Below are positions 42,001 through 55,155 of a DNA stretch of 64,000 nucleotides, piece by piece. Origin of the DNA: Ptiloglossa arizonensis (Eukaryota > Arthropoda > Insecta > Hymenoptera > Colletidae); NCBI RefSeq assembly GCF_051014685.1, contig NW_027478909.1:62001-126000 (forward strand). The letters are read 5' to 3'. The notes below the pieces were generated by a model. It was not told where the DNA came from and did not search any database. It was given only the letters and a program-made list of their open reading frames with translations. Made by a program: the position numbers and the translations under genes. Each line of letters begins with the position of its first letter. Position 1 is the stretch's first letter.

Positions 42001-45000
42001 GCAGAAAATCGCCCGATTACAATGGTGAGTGTACTTTTCCCCTAGGTCATTCCAGTTATTGGTTTCGAGTATCAGACTTGCGAAAATTTTGATGGTTGCT
42101 CAACCATTCCTTAAATTCAAACTCCCATATCTCGCGAACGGATTGACGAACTCGAGAAATTCCTGTTGCATCTGAAAGTGGAAACTCGCCCGATTACAAA
42201 GGTATGAGTATTTTTCTCCTAGGCCTTTGTAGTTATTGGTTTCGAGTATCAGATTTGCGAAAATTTTGATGGTTTCTCAAGCATTCCTTAACTTCAAACT
42301 CCCATATCTCGCGAACGGAATGACGAACTCGAGGAATTCCTGTTGCATCTGAAAGTGGAAACTCGCCCGATTACAAAGGTATGTGCATTTTCCCCTAGGT
42401 TTGTAGTTAATTGTTTCGAGTATCAGACTTTCAAAAATTTTGATGGTTTCTCAAGCATTCCTTAAGTTCAAACTCCCATATCTGGCGAACGGATTGACGA
42501 ACTCGAAAAATTCCTGTTGCATCTGAAAGTAGAAACACTCCCGATTACAAAGATATGTGTGTTTTTCCCCTAGGCTTTTGTAGTTATTGGTTTCGTGTAT
42601 CAGACTTGCGACAATTTTGATGGTTTCTTAACCATTCCTTAACTTCAAACTCCCATATCTCCCGAACGGATTGACGAACTCTAGAAATTCCTGTTGCATC
42701 TCAAAGTAGAAACTCGCCCGTTTACAAAGATATGTGTGTTTTTCACCTAGGCCTTTGTAGCTATTGGTTTCGGGTATCAGGCTTGCGAAAATTTTGATAG
42801 TTTCTCAACCATTCCTTAACTTCAAACTCCCATTTCTCGCGAACGGATTGACAAACACGAGAAATTCCTGTCGCATATGAAAGTAGAAACTCGCCCGATT
42901 GCAATGGTGTGTGTACTTTTCCACTAGGCCATTCCAGTTATTGGTTTCGAGTATCAGACTTGCGAAAATGTTGATGGTTTCTCAACCATTCCTTAATTTC
43001 AAACTCCCATATCTCGCGAACGGGTTGACGAACTCGAGAAATTCCTGTTGCATGTGAAAGTCGAAACTCGCCCGATTACAACGGTATGTGTATTTTTCCC
43101 CTAGGCCTTTGTATTTCTTGGTTTCGAGTATCAGACTTCCGAATATTTTGTTGGTTTCTCAAGCATTCCTTAACTTCAAACTCCCATATCTCGCGAACGG
43201 ATTGACGAACTCGAGAAATTCCTGTCGCATATGAAAGTAGAAACTCGCCCGATTGCAATGGTGTGTGTACTTTTCCACTAGGCCATTCCAGTTATTGGTT
43301 TCGAGTATCAGACTTTCGAAAATTTTGATGGTTCCTCAACCATTCCTTAACTTCAAACTCCCATATCTCGCGAAAGGATTGACGAACTCGAGAAATTCCT
43401 GTTGCAGCTGAAAATAGAAACTCGCCCGATTACAATGGTATGTGTACTTTTCCCCTAGGCCATTCCAGTTATTGGTTTCGAGTATCAGACCAGCGAATAT
43501 TTTGATGGTTCCTCAACCATTCCTTAACTTCAAACTCCCATATATCGCGAACGGATTGACGAATTCGAGAAATTCCTGTTGTATCTGAAAGTACAAACAC
43601 GCCCGATTACAATGCTGTGTGTACTTTTCCCCTAGGCCACTCCAGTTGTTGTTATCGAATATCAGACTTGCGAAAATTTTGATGGTTTCGCAACCATCTC
43701 TTAACTCCAAACTCCGATATTTCGCGAACGGATTGACGAACTCGAGAAATTCCTGTTGCATCTGAAAGTAGAAACTCGCCCGAATACAGAGATATGTGTG
43801 TTTTTCTCCTAGGCTTTTGTAGTTATTGGTTTCGTGTATCAGACTTGCGAAAATTTTGATGGTTTCTTAACCATTCCTTAACTTCAAACTCCCATATCTC
43901 CCGAACGGATTGACGAACTCGAGAAATTCCTGTTGCATCTTAAAGTAGAAACTCGCCCGTTTACAAAGATATGTGTGTTTTTCTCCTAGGCCTTTGTAGT
44001 TATTGGTTTCGAGTATCAGATTTGCGAAAATTTTGATGGTTTCTCAAGCATTCCTTAACTTCAAACTCCCATATCTCGCGAACGGAATGACGAACTCGAG
44101 AAATTCCTGTTGCATCTGAAAGTGGAAACTCGCCCGATTACAAAGGTATGAGTATTTTTCTCCTAGGCCTTTGTAGTTATTGGTTTCGAGTATCAGATTT
44201 GCGAAAATTTTGATGGTTTCTCAAGCATTCCTTAACTTCAAACTCCCATATCTCGCGAACGGATTGACGAAAACGAGAAATTCCTGTTGCACCTGGAAGC
44301 AGAAAATCGCCCGATTACAATGGTGAGTGTACTTTTCCCCTAGGTCATTCCAGTTATTGGTTTCGAGTATCAGACTTGCGAAAATTTTGATGGTTGCTCA
44401 ACCATTCCTTAAATTCAAACTCCCATATCTCGCGAACGGATTGACGAACTCGAGAAATTCCTGTTGCATCTGAAAGTGGAAACTCGCCCGATTACAAAGG
44501 TATGAGTATTTTTCTCCTAGGCCTTTGTAGTTATTGGTTTCGAGTATCAGATTTGCGAAAATTTTGATGGTTTCTCAAGCATTCCTTAACTTCAAACTCC
44601 CATATCTCGCGAACGGAATGACGAACTCGAGAAATTCCTGTTGCATCTGAAAGTGGAAACTCGCCCGATTACAAAGGTATGTGCATTTTCCCCTAGGTTT
44701 GTAGTTAATTGTTTCGAGTATCAGACTTTCAAAAATTTTGATGGTTTCTCAAGCATTCCTTAAGTTCAAACTCCCATATCTGGCGAACGGATTGACGAAC
44801 TCGAAAAATTCCTGTTGCATCTGAAAGTAGAAACACTCCCGATTACAAAGATATGTGTGTTTTTCCCCTAGGCTTTTGTAGTTATTGGTTTCGTGTATCA
44901 GACTTGCGACAATTTTGATGGTTTCTTAACCATTCCTTAACTTCAAACTCCCATATCTCCCGAACGGATTGACGAACTCTAGAAATTCCTGTTGCATCTC

Positions 45001-45520
45001 AAAGTAGAAACTCGCCCGTTTACAAAGATATGTGTGTTTTTCACCTAGGCCTTTGTAGCTATTGGTTTCGGGTATCAGGCTTGCGAAAATTTTGATAGTT
45101 TCTCAACCATTCCTTAACTTCAAACTCCCATTTCTCGCGAACGGATTGACAAACACGAGAAATTCCTGTCGCATATGAAAGTAGAAACTCGCCCGATTGC
45201 AATGGTGTGTGTACTTTTCCACTAGGCCATTCCAGTTATTGGTTTCGAGTATCAGACTTGCGAAAATGTTGATGGTTTCTCAACCATTCCTTAATTTCAA
45301 ACTCCCATATCTCGCGAACGGGTTGACGAACTCGAGAAATTCCTGTTGCATGTGAAAGTCGAAACTCGCCCGATTACAACGGTATGTGTATTTTTCCCCT
45401 AGGCCTTTGTATTTCTTGGTTTCGAGTATCAGACTTCCGAATATTTTGTTGGTTTCTCAAGCATTCCTTAACTTCAAACTCCCATATCTCGCGAACGGAT
45501 TGACGAACTCGAGAAATTCC
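32325..45520. repeat. Four related copies of a 1.6-2.0 kb satellite block
   Basis: A block starting with GACCATCGAAAATTTTGG or its GACCAGCG variant, and containing CTTGTTGCATGTG, CCTAGATCATAG (one copy has CGAGATCATAG) and CGAATACAGAG, is found at about 32,325-33,970, 38,170-40,140 and 40,650-42,615. CTTGTTGCAT lies at 32,431, 38,271 and 40,746, giving offsets of 5,840 and 2,475 bp. A fourth, partly overlapping copy at about 43,750-45,520 repeats 41,450-43,220 with an offset of 2,298 bp (13 monomers minus 3). Copies 2 to 4 share the shortened CCCCTAGGTTTGTAG, which copy 1 lacks, so they are more closely related to each other. Confidence 0.86.
35589..38170. repeat. Dimer and 8-mer expansions, periods 354 and 1,415 bp
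   Basis: The block marked by GAAATGCCTGTTGCATC, CCGACTACAAAG and TTTCGGGTGTCAG lies at about 35,611, 35,965 and 37,381. The first step is one dimer (354 bp). The second is eight monomers minus 1 bp (CCTGTTGCAT at 35,971 and 37,386, offset 1,415). The last copy ends in a chimaeric monomer near 38,160, where CTTCTGTAGTTATTGGTTT is joined to GGAGTATCAGACCATCG. Confidence 0.83.
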
Positions 45521-48500
45521 TGTTGCATCTGAAAGTAGAAACTCTCCCAATTACAACGGTATGTGTATTTTTCCCCTAGGCCATTGTAGTTATTGGTTTC
45601 AAGTATCAGACATGCGAAAATTTTGATGGTTCCTCAACCATTCCTTAACTTCAAACTCCCATATCTCGCGAACGGGTTGACGAACTCGAGAAATTCCTGT
45701 TGCACCTGAAAGTAGAAACTCGCCCGATTACAATGGTGTGGGTACTTTTCCCCTAGACCATTCCAGTTATTGGTTTCGAGTATCAGACTTTCGAAAATTT
45801 TGATGGTTCCTCAACCATTCCTTAACTTCAAACTCCCATATCTCGCGAAAGGATTGACGAACTCGAGAAATTCCTGTTGCAGCTGAAAATAGAAACTCGC
45901 CCGATTACAATGGTATGTGTACTTTTCCCCTAGGCCATTCCAGTTATTGGTTTCGAGTATCAGACCAGCGAATATTTTGATGGTTCCTCAACCATTCCTT
46001 AACTTCAAACTCCCATATATCGCGAACGGATTGACGAATTCGAGAAATTCCTGTTGTATCTGAAAGTACAAACACGCCCGATTACAATGCTGTTTGTACT
46101 TTTCCCCTAGGCCACTCCAGTTGTTGTTATCGAATATCAGACTTGCGAAAATTTTGATGGTTTCGCAACCATCTCTTAACTCCAAACTCCGATATTTCGC
46201 GAACGGATTGACGAACTCGAGAAATTCCTGTTGCATCTGAAAGTAGAAACTCGCCCGATTACAATGGTGTGTGTACTTTTCCCCTAGGCCATTCCAGTTA
46301 TTGGTTGCGAGTATCAGACCAGCGAAAATTTTGATGGTTTCTCAACCATTCCTTAATTTCAAACTCCCATATCTCGCGAACGGAATGACGAACTCGAGAA
46401 ATTCCTGTTGCATCTGAAAGTGGAAACTCGCCCGATTACAAAGGTATGTGCATTTTCCCCTAGGCCTTTGTAGTTAATTGTTTCGAGTATCAGACTTTCG
46501 AAAATTTTGATGGTTTCTCAAGCATTCCTTAAGTTCAAACTCCAATATCTCGCGAACGGATTGACGAACTCGAAAAATTCCTGTTGCATCTGAAAGTAGA
46601 AACACTCCCGATTACAAAGATATGTGTGTTTTTCCCCTAGGCTTCTGTAGTTATTGGTTTCGTGTATCAGACTTGCGAAAATTTTGATGGTTTCTTAACC
46701 ATTCCTTAACTTCAAACTCCCATATCTCATTAACGGATTGACGAACTCGAGAAGTTCCTGTTGCATCTAAAAGTAGAAACTCGCCCGATCACAAAGATAT
46801 GTGAGTTTTTCCCCTAGGCCTTTGTTGTTATTGGTTTCGAGTATCAGACTTGCCAAAATTTTGATGGTTTCTCAAGCATTCCTTAACTTCAAACTCCCAT
46901 ATCTCCAGAACGGATTGACGAATTCGAGAAATTCCTGTTGCATCTGAAAGTAGAAACACGCCCGATTACAATGGTGTGTGTACTTTTCCCATAGACCATT
47001 CCAGCTATTGGTTTCGATTATCAGACTTGCGAAAATTTTGATGGTTTCTCAACCATTCCGTATCTTCAAACTCCCATATCTCGCGAACGGTTTGACGAAC
47101 TCGAGAAATTCCTGTTGCACCTGAAAGTAGAAGCTCGCCCGATTACAATGGTGTGGGTACTTTTCCCCTAGACCATTCCAGTTATTGGTTTCGAGTATCA
47201 GACTTTCGAAAATTTTGATGGTTTCTCAAGCATTCCGTAACTTCACACTTCCATATCTCGCGAACGGATTGACGAACTCCAGAATTTCCTATTGCATCTG
47301 AAAGCAGAAACTCGCCCGATTACAACGGTATGTGCATTTTTGCCCTAGGCCATAGGAGTTATTGGTTTCAAGTATCAGACTTGCGAAAATTTTGATGGTT
47401 CCTCAACCATTCCTTAACTTCAAACTCCCATATCTCGCGAAAGGATTGACGAACTCGAGAAATTCCTGTTGCATCTGAAAGTAGAAACTCGCCCGATTAC
47501 AATGGTATGTGTACTTTTCCCCTAGGCCATTCCAGTTATTGGTTTCGAGTATCAGACCAGCGAATATTTTGATGGTTCCTCAACCATTCCTTAACTTCAA
47601 TCTCCCATATATCGCGAACGGATTGACGAATTCGAGAAATTCCTGTTGTATCTGAAAGTACAAACACGCCCGATTACAATTCTGTGTGTACTTTTCCCCT
47701 AGGCCACTCCAGTTGTTGTTATCGAATATAAGACTTGCGAAAATTTTGATGGTTTCGCAACCATCTCTTAACTCCAAACTCCGATATTTCGCGAACGGAT
47801 TGACGAACTCGAGAAATTCCTGTTGCATCTGAAAGTGGAAACTCGCCCGATTACAAAGGTATGTGCATTTTCCCCTAGGCCTTTGTAGTTAATTGTTTCG
47901 AGTATCAGACTTTCGAAAATTTTGATGGTTTCTCAAGCATTCCTTAAGTTCAAACTCCCATATCTCGCGAACGGATTGACGAACTCGAAAAATTCCTGTT
48001 GCATCTGAAAGTAGAAACACTCCCGATTACAAAGATATGTGTGTTTTTCCCCTAGGCTTTTGTAGTTATTGGTTTCGTGTATCAGACTTGCGAAAATTTT
48101 GATGGTTTCTTAACCATTCCTTAACTTCAAACTCCCATATCTCCCGAACGGATTGACGAACTCGAGAAATTCCTGTTGCATCTTAAAGTAGAAACTCGCC
48201 CGTTTACAAAGATATGTGTGTTTTTCACCTAGGCCTTTGTAGTTATTGGTTTCGGGTATCAGGCTTGCGAAAATTTTGATAGTTTCTCAACCATTCCTTA
48301 ACTTCAAACTCCCATTTCTCGCGAACGGATTGACGAACTCGAGAAATTCCTGTTGCATCTGAAAGTAGAAACTCGCCCGATTACAAAGATATGTGTGTTT
48401 TTCACCTAGGGCTTTGTAGTTAATGGTTTCGAGTATCAGATTTGCGAAAATTTTGATAGTTTCTCAACCATTCCTTAACTTCAAACTCCCATTTCTCGCG

Positions 48501-50490
48501 AACGGATTGACAAACACGAGAAATTCCTGTCGCATATGAAAGTAGAAACTCGCCCGATTGCAATGGTGTGTGTACTTTTCCCCTAGGCCATTCCAGTTAT
48601 TGGTTTCGAGTATCAGACTTGCGAAAATGTTGATGGTTTCTCAACCATTCCTTAACTTCAAACTCCCATATCTCGCGAACGGGTTGACGAACTCGAGAAA
48701 TTCCTGTTGCATGTGAAAGTCGAAACTCGTCCGATTACATCGGTATGTGTATTTTTCCCCTAGGCCTTTGTATTTCTTGGTTTCGAGTATCAGACTTCCG
48801 AAAATTTTGTTGGTTTCTCAAGCATTCCTTAACTTCAAACTCCCATATCTCGCGAACGGATTGCCGAACTCGAGAATTTCCTGTTGCATCTGAAAGTAGA
48901 AACTCTCCCAATTACAACGGTATGTGTATTTTTCCCCTAGGCCATTGTAGTTATTGGTTTCAAGTATCAGACATGCGAAAATTTTGATGGTTCCTCAACC
49001 ATTCCTTAACTTCAAACTCCCATATCTCGCGAACGGGTTGACGAACTCGAGAAATTCCTGTTGCATCTGAAAGTAGAAATTCGCCCGATTACAATGGTGT
49101 GTGTACTTTTCCCCTTGGCAATTCCAGTTATTGGTTTCGAGTATCAGACCAGCGAAAATTTTGATGGTTTCTCAACCAGTCCTTAACTTCACACTTCCAT
49201 ATCTGGCGAACCGATTGACGAACTCGAGAAATTCCTGTTGCATGTGAAAGTAGAAACTCGCCCGATTACAACGGTATGTGTATTTTTCCCCTAGGCCCTT
49301 GTAGTTATTGGTTTCGAGTATCAGAATTTCGAAAATTTTGATGGTTTCTCAAGCATTCCTTAACTTCAAACTCCCATATCTCGCTAACGGATTGACGAAC
49401 TCGAGAAGTTCCTGTTGCATCTAAAAGTAGAAACTCGCCCGATCACAAAGATATGTGAGTTTTTCCCCTAGGCCTTTGTTGTTATTGGTTTCGAGTATCA
49501 GACTTGCCAAAATTTTGATGGTTTCTCAAGCATTCCTTAACTTCAAACTCCCATATCTCCAGAACGGATTGACGAATTCGAGAAATTCCTGTTGCATCTG
49601 AAAGTAGAAACACGCCCGATTACAATGGTGTGTGTACTTTTCCCATAGACCGTTCCAGCTATTGGTTTCGATTATCAGACTTGCGAAAATTTTGATGGTT
49701 TCTCAACCATTCCGTATCTTCAAACTCCCATATCTCGCGAACGGTTTGACGAATTCGAGAAATTCCTGTTGCACCTGAAAGTAGAAACTCGCCCGATTAC
49801 AATGGTGTGGGTACTTTTCCCCTAGACCATTCCAGTTATTGGTTTCGAGTATCAGACTTTCGAAAATTTTGATGGCTTCTCAAGCATTCCGTAACTTCAC
49901 ACTTCCATATCTCGCGAACGGATTGACGAACTCGAGAATTTCCTATTGCATCTGAAAGCAGAAACTCGCCCGATTACAACGGTATGTGCATTTTTGCCCT
50001 AGGCCATAGGAGTTATTGGTTTCAGGTATCAGACTTGCGAAAATTTTGATGGTTCCTCAACCATTCCTTAACTTCAAACTCCCATATCTCGCGAAAGGAT
50101 TGACGAACTCGAGAAATTCCTGTTGCATCTGAAAGTAGAAACTCGCCCGATTACAATGGTATGTGTACTTTTCCCCTAGGCCATTACAGTTATTGGTTTC
50201 GAGTATCAGACCAGCGAATATTTTGATGGTTCCTCAACCATTCCTTAACTTCAAACTCCCATATATCGCGAACGGATTGACGAATTCGAGAAATTCCTGT
50301 TGTATCTGAAAGTACAAACACGCCCGATTACAATTCTGTGTGTACTTTTCCCCTAGGCCACTCCAGTTGTTGTTATCGAATATAAGACTTGCGAAAATTT
50401 TGATGGTTTCGCAACCATCTCTTAACTCCAAACTCCGATATTTCGCGAACGGATTGACGAACTCGAGAAATTCCTGTTGCATCTGAAAGT
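43313..50490. repeat. Four copies of a short block with ATATATCGCG and CCATCTCTTAACTCC
   Basis: The pair of monomers that carries CCCATATATCGCG, TTGTATCTGAAAGTAC and GCAACCATCTCTTAACTCC occurs at about 43,513, 45,988, 47,580 and 50,234. The spacings are 2,475, 1,592 and 2,654 bp, or 14, 9 and 15 monomers, each short by 1-3 bp. The upstream CTCGCGAAAGG marker accompanies all four copies. The unit moved with different amounts of flanking sequence each time. Confidence 0.86.
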
Positions 50491-52639
50491 AGAAACTCGC
50501 CCGATTACAATGGTGTGTGAACTTTTCCCCTAGGCCATTCCAGTTATTGGTTGCGAGTATCAGACCAGCGAAAATTTTGATGGTTTCTCAACCATTCCTT
50601 AATTTCAAACTCCCATATCTCGCGAACGGAATGACGAACTCGAGAAATTCCTGTTGCATCTGAAAGTGGAAACTCGCCCGATTACAAAGGTATGTGCATT
50701 TTCCCCTAGGCCTTTGTAGTTAATTGTTTCGAGTATCAGACTTTCGAAAATTTTGATGGATTCTCAAGCATTCCTTAAGTTCAAACTCCCATATCTCGCG
50801 AACGGATTGACGAACTCGAAAAATTCCTGTTGCACCTGAAAGTAGAAACACTCCCGATTACAAAGATATGTGTGTTTTTCCCCTAGGCTTTTGTAGTTAT
50901 TGGTTTCGTGTATCAGACTTGCGAAAATTTTGATGGTTTCTTAACCATACCTTAACTTCAAACTCCCATATCTCCCGAACGGATTGACGAACTCGAGAAA
51001 TTCCTGTTGCATCTTAAAGTAGAAACTCGCCCGTTTACAAAGATATGTGTGTTTTTCACCTAGGCCTTTGTAGTTATTGGTTTCGGGTATCAGGCTTGCG
51101 AAAATTTTGATAGTTTCTCAACCATTCCTTAACTTCAAACTCCCATTTCTCGCGAACGGATTGACGAACTCGAGAAATTCCTGTTGCATCTGAAAGTAGA
51201 AACTCGCCCGATTAAAAAGATATGTGTGTTTTTCACCTAGGGCTTTGTAGTTAATGGTTTCGAGTATCAGATTTGCGAAAATTTTGATAGTTTCTCAACC
51301 ATTCCTTAACTTCAAACTCCCATTTCTCGCGAACGGATTGACAAACACGAGAAATTCCTGTCGCATATGAAAGTAGAAACTCGCCCGATTGCAATGGTGT
51401 GTGTACTTTTCCCCTAGGCCATTCCAGTTATTGGTTTCGAGTATCAGACTTGCGAAAATGTTGATGGTTTCTCAACCATTCCTTAACTTCAAACTCCCAT
51501 ATCTCGCGAACGGGTTGACGAACTCGAGAAATTCCTGTTGCATGTGAATGTCGAAACTCGTCCGATTACAACGGTATGTGTATTTTTCCCCTAGGCCTTT
51601 GTATTTCTTGGTTTCGAGTATCAGACTTCCGAAAATTTTGTTTGTTTCTCAAGCATTCCTTAACTTCAAACTCCCATATCTCGCGAACGGATTGCCGAAC
51701 TCGAGAAATTCCTGTTGCATCTGAAAGTAGAAACTCTCCCAATTACAACGGTATGTGTATTTTTCCCCTAGGCCATTGTAGTTATTGGTTTCAAGTATCA
51801 GACATGCGAAAATTTTGATGGTTCCTCAACCATTCCTTAACTTCGAACTCCCATATCTCGCGAACGGGTTGACGAACTCGAGAAATTCCTGTTGCATCTG
51901 AAAGTAGAAATTCGCCCGATTACAATGGTGTGTGTACTTTTCCCCTTGGCAATTCCAGTTATTGGTTTCGAGTATCAGACCAGCGAAAATTTTGATGGTT
52001 TCTCAACCAGTCCTTAACTTCACACTTCCATATCTCGCGAACCGATTGACGAACTCGAGAAATTCCTGTTGCATGTGAAAGTAGAAACTCGCCCGATTAC
52101 AACGGTATGTGTATTTTTCCCCTAGGCCCTTGTAGTTATTGGTTTCGAGTATCAGAATTTCGAAAATTTTGATGGTTTCTCAAGCATTCCTTAACTTCAA
52201 ACTCCCATATCTCGCTAACGGATTGACGAACTCGAGAAGTTCCTGTTGCATCTAAAAGTAGAAACTCGCCCGATCACAAAGATATGTGAGTTTTTCCCCT
52301 AGGCCTTTGTTGTTATTGGTTTCGAGTATCAGACTTGCCAAAATTTTGATGGTTTCTCAAGCATTCCTTAACTTCAAACTCCCATATCTCCAGAACGGAT
52401 TGACGAATTCGAGAAATTCCTGTTGCATCTGAAAGTAGAAACACGCCCGATTACAATGGTGTGTGTACTTTTCCCATAGACCATTCCAGCTATTGGTTTC
52501 GATTATCAGACTTGCGAAAATTTTGATGGTTTCTCAACCATTCCGTATCTTCAAACTCCCATATCTCGCGAACGGTTTGACGAACTCGAGAAATTGCTGT
52601 TGCACCTGAAAGTAGAAACTCGCCCGATTACAATGGTGT
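47828..52639. repeat. Second 16-monomer HOR, period 2,831 bp
   Basis: Positions about 47,828-49,808 recur at 50,659-52,639. ATTACAAAGG lies at 47,850 and 50,681, and CGGTATGTGTATT lies 2,831 bp apart near 48,740 and 51,571. The copies diverge where GGTGTGGGTAC meets GGTGTGTGTAC (about 49,810 and 52,640). The period equals that of the HOR at the left end of the window, but the constituent monomers are different. Confidence 0.9.
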
Positions 52640-55155
52640 GTGTACTTTTCCCCTAGGCCATTCCAGTTATTGGTTTCGAGTATCAGACCATCGAAAATTT
52701 TGATGGTTTCACAACCATTCCTTAAATTCAAACTCCGATATCTCGCGAACGGATTGCCGAACTCGAGAAATTCCTGTTGCATGTGAAAGTAGAAACTCGC
52801 CCGATTACAACGGTATGTGTATTTTTCCCCTAGGCCTTTGTAGTTATTGGTTTCGAGTATTAGACTTTCGAAAATTTTGATGGTTTCCCAAGCATTCCTT
52901 AACTTCAAACTCCCTTATCTCACGAACGGATTGATGAACTCGAGAAATTCCTGTTGCATCTGAAAGTAGAAACTCGCCCGATTAAAATGGTATGTCAACT
53001 TTTCCCCTAGGCCATTCCAGTTATTGGTTTCGAGTATCTAACCAGCGAATATTTTGATGGTTCCTCAACCATTCCTTAACTTCAAACTCCCACATCTCGC
53101 GAACGGATTGACGAACTCGAGAAATTCCTGTTGCATGTGAAAGTAGAAACTCGCCCGATTACAACGGTATGTGTACTTTTCCCCTAGGCCATTCCAGTTA
53201 TTGGTTTCGAGTATCAGACCTGCGAAAATTTTGATGGTTCCTCAACCATTCCTTAACTTCAAACTCCCATATATCGCGAACGGATTGACGTACTCGAGAA
53301 ATTCCTGTTGCATTTGAAAGTAGAAACTCTCCCAATTACAACGGTATGCGTATTTTTCCCCCTAGGCCATTGTAGTTATTGGTTTCGAGTATCAGGCTTG
53401 CGAAAATTTTGATCGTTTCTCAACCATTCCTTAACTTCAAACTCCCACATCTCGCGAACGGATTGCCGAACTCGAGAAATTCCTGTTGCATCTGAAAGTA
53501 GAAACTCTCCCAATTACAACGGTATGTGTATTTTTCCCCTAGGCCATTGTAGTTATTGGTTTCAAGTATCAGACATGCGAAAATTTTGATGGTTCCTCAA
53601 CCATTCCTTAACTTCGAACTCCCATATCTCGCGAACGGGTTGACGAACTCGAGAAATTCCTGTTGCATCTGAAAGTAGAAATTCGCCCGATTACAATGGT
53701 GTGTGTACTTTTCCCCTTGGCAATTCCAGTTATTGGTTTCGAGTATCAGACCAGCGAAAATTTTGATGGTTTCTCAACCAGTCCTTAACTTCACACTTCC
53801 ATATCTCGCGAACCGATTGACGAACTCGAGAAATTCCTGTTGCATGTGAAAGTAGAAACTCGCCCGATTACAACGGTATGTGTATTTTTCCCCTAGGCCC
53901 TTGTAGTTATTGGTTTCGAGTATCAGAATTTCGAAAATTTTGATGGTTTCTCAAGCATTCCTTAACTTCAAACTCCCATATCTCGCTAACGGATTGACGA
54001 ACTCGAGAAGTTCCTGTTGCATCTAAAAGTAGAAACTCGCCCGATCACAAAGATATGTGAGTTTTTCCCCTAGGCCTTTGTTGTTATTGGTTTCGAGTAT
54101 CAGACTTGCCAAAATTTTGATGGTTTCTCAAGCATTCCTTAACTTCAAACTCCCATATCTCCAGAACGGATTGACGAATTCGAGAAATTCCTGTTGCATC
54201 TGAAAGTAGAAACACGCCCGATTACAATGGTGTATGTACTTTTCCCATAGACCATTCCAGCTATTGGTTTCGATTATCAGACTTGCGAAAATTTTGATGG
54301 TTTCTCAACCATTCCGTATCTTCAAACTCCCATATCTCGCGAACGGTTTGACGAACTCGAGAAATTCCTGTTGCACCTGAAAGTAGAAGCTCGCCCGATT
54401 ACAATGGTGTGCGTACTTTTCCCCTAGGCCATTCCAGTTATTGGTTTCGAGTATCAGACCATCGAAAATTTTGATGGTTTCACAACCATTCCTTAAATTC
54501 AAACTCCGATATCTCGCGAACGGTTTGCCGAACTCGAGAAATTCCTGTTGCATGTGAAAGTAGAAACTCGCCCGATTACAACGGTATGTGTATTTTTCCC
54601 CTAGGCCTTTGTAGTTATTGGTTTCGAGTATTAGACTTTCGAAAATTTTGATGGTTTCCCAAGCATTCCTTAACTTCAAACTCCCTTATCTCACGAACGG
54701 ATTGATGAACTCGAGAAATTCCTGTTGCATCTGAAAGTAGAAACTCGCCCGATTAAAATGGTATGTCAACTTTTCCCCTAGGCCATTCCAGTTATTGGTT
54801 TCGAGTATCTAACCAGCGAATATTTTGATGGTTCCTCAACCATTCCTTAACTTCAAACTCCCACATCTCGCGAACGGATTGACGAACTCGAGAAATTCCT
54901 GTTGCATGTGAAAGTAGAAACTCGCCCGATTACAACGGTATGTGTACTTTTCCCCTAGGCCAATCCAGTTATTGGTTTCGAGTATCAGACCTGCGAAAAT
55001 TTTGATGGTTCCTCAACCATTCCTTAACTTCAAACTCCCATATATCGCGAACGGATTGACGTACTCGAGAAATTCCTGTTGCATCTGAAAGTAGAAACTC
55101 TCCCAATTACAACGGTTTGCGTATTTTTCCCCCTAGGCCATTGTAGTTATTGGTT
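51690..55155. repeat. 10-monomer HOR, period 1,771 bp
   Basis: Positions about 51,690-53,385 recur at about 53,460-55,155. CCCTTATCTCACG is shared near 52,911 and 54,682, as are GGTATGTCAACTTTTC and TTCCCCCTAGG. The offset of 1,771 bp is ten monomers plus 1 bp, the only long period here that exceeds a multiple of 177. It overlaps the right copy of the preceding 16-mer and is therefore a later event. Confidence 0.88.

Noticed and set aside
5518..54679. Dozens of 60-124-codon open frames across the satellite
   Set aside because: They recur with the monomer, occur on both strands over the same bases and are explained by the 59-codon period. There is no start context, splice structure or domain that would support a gene.
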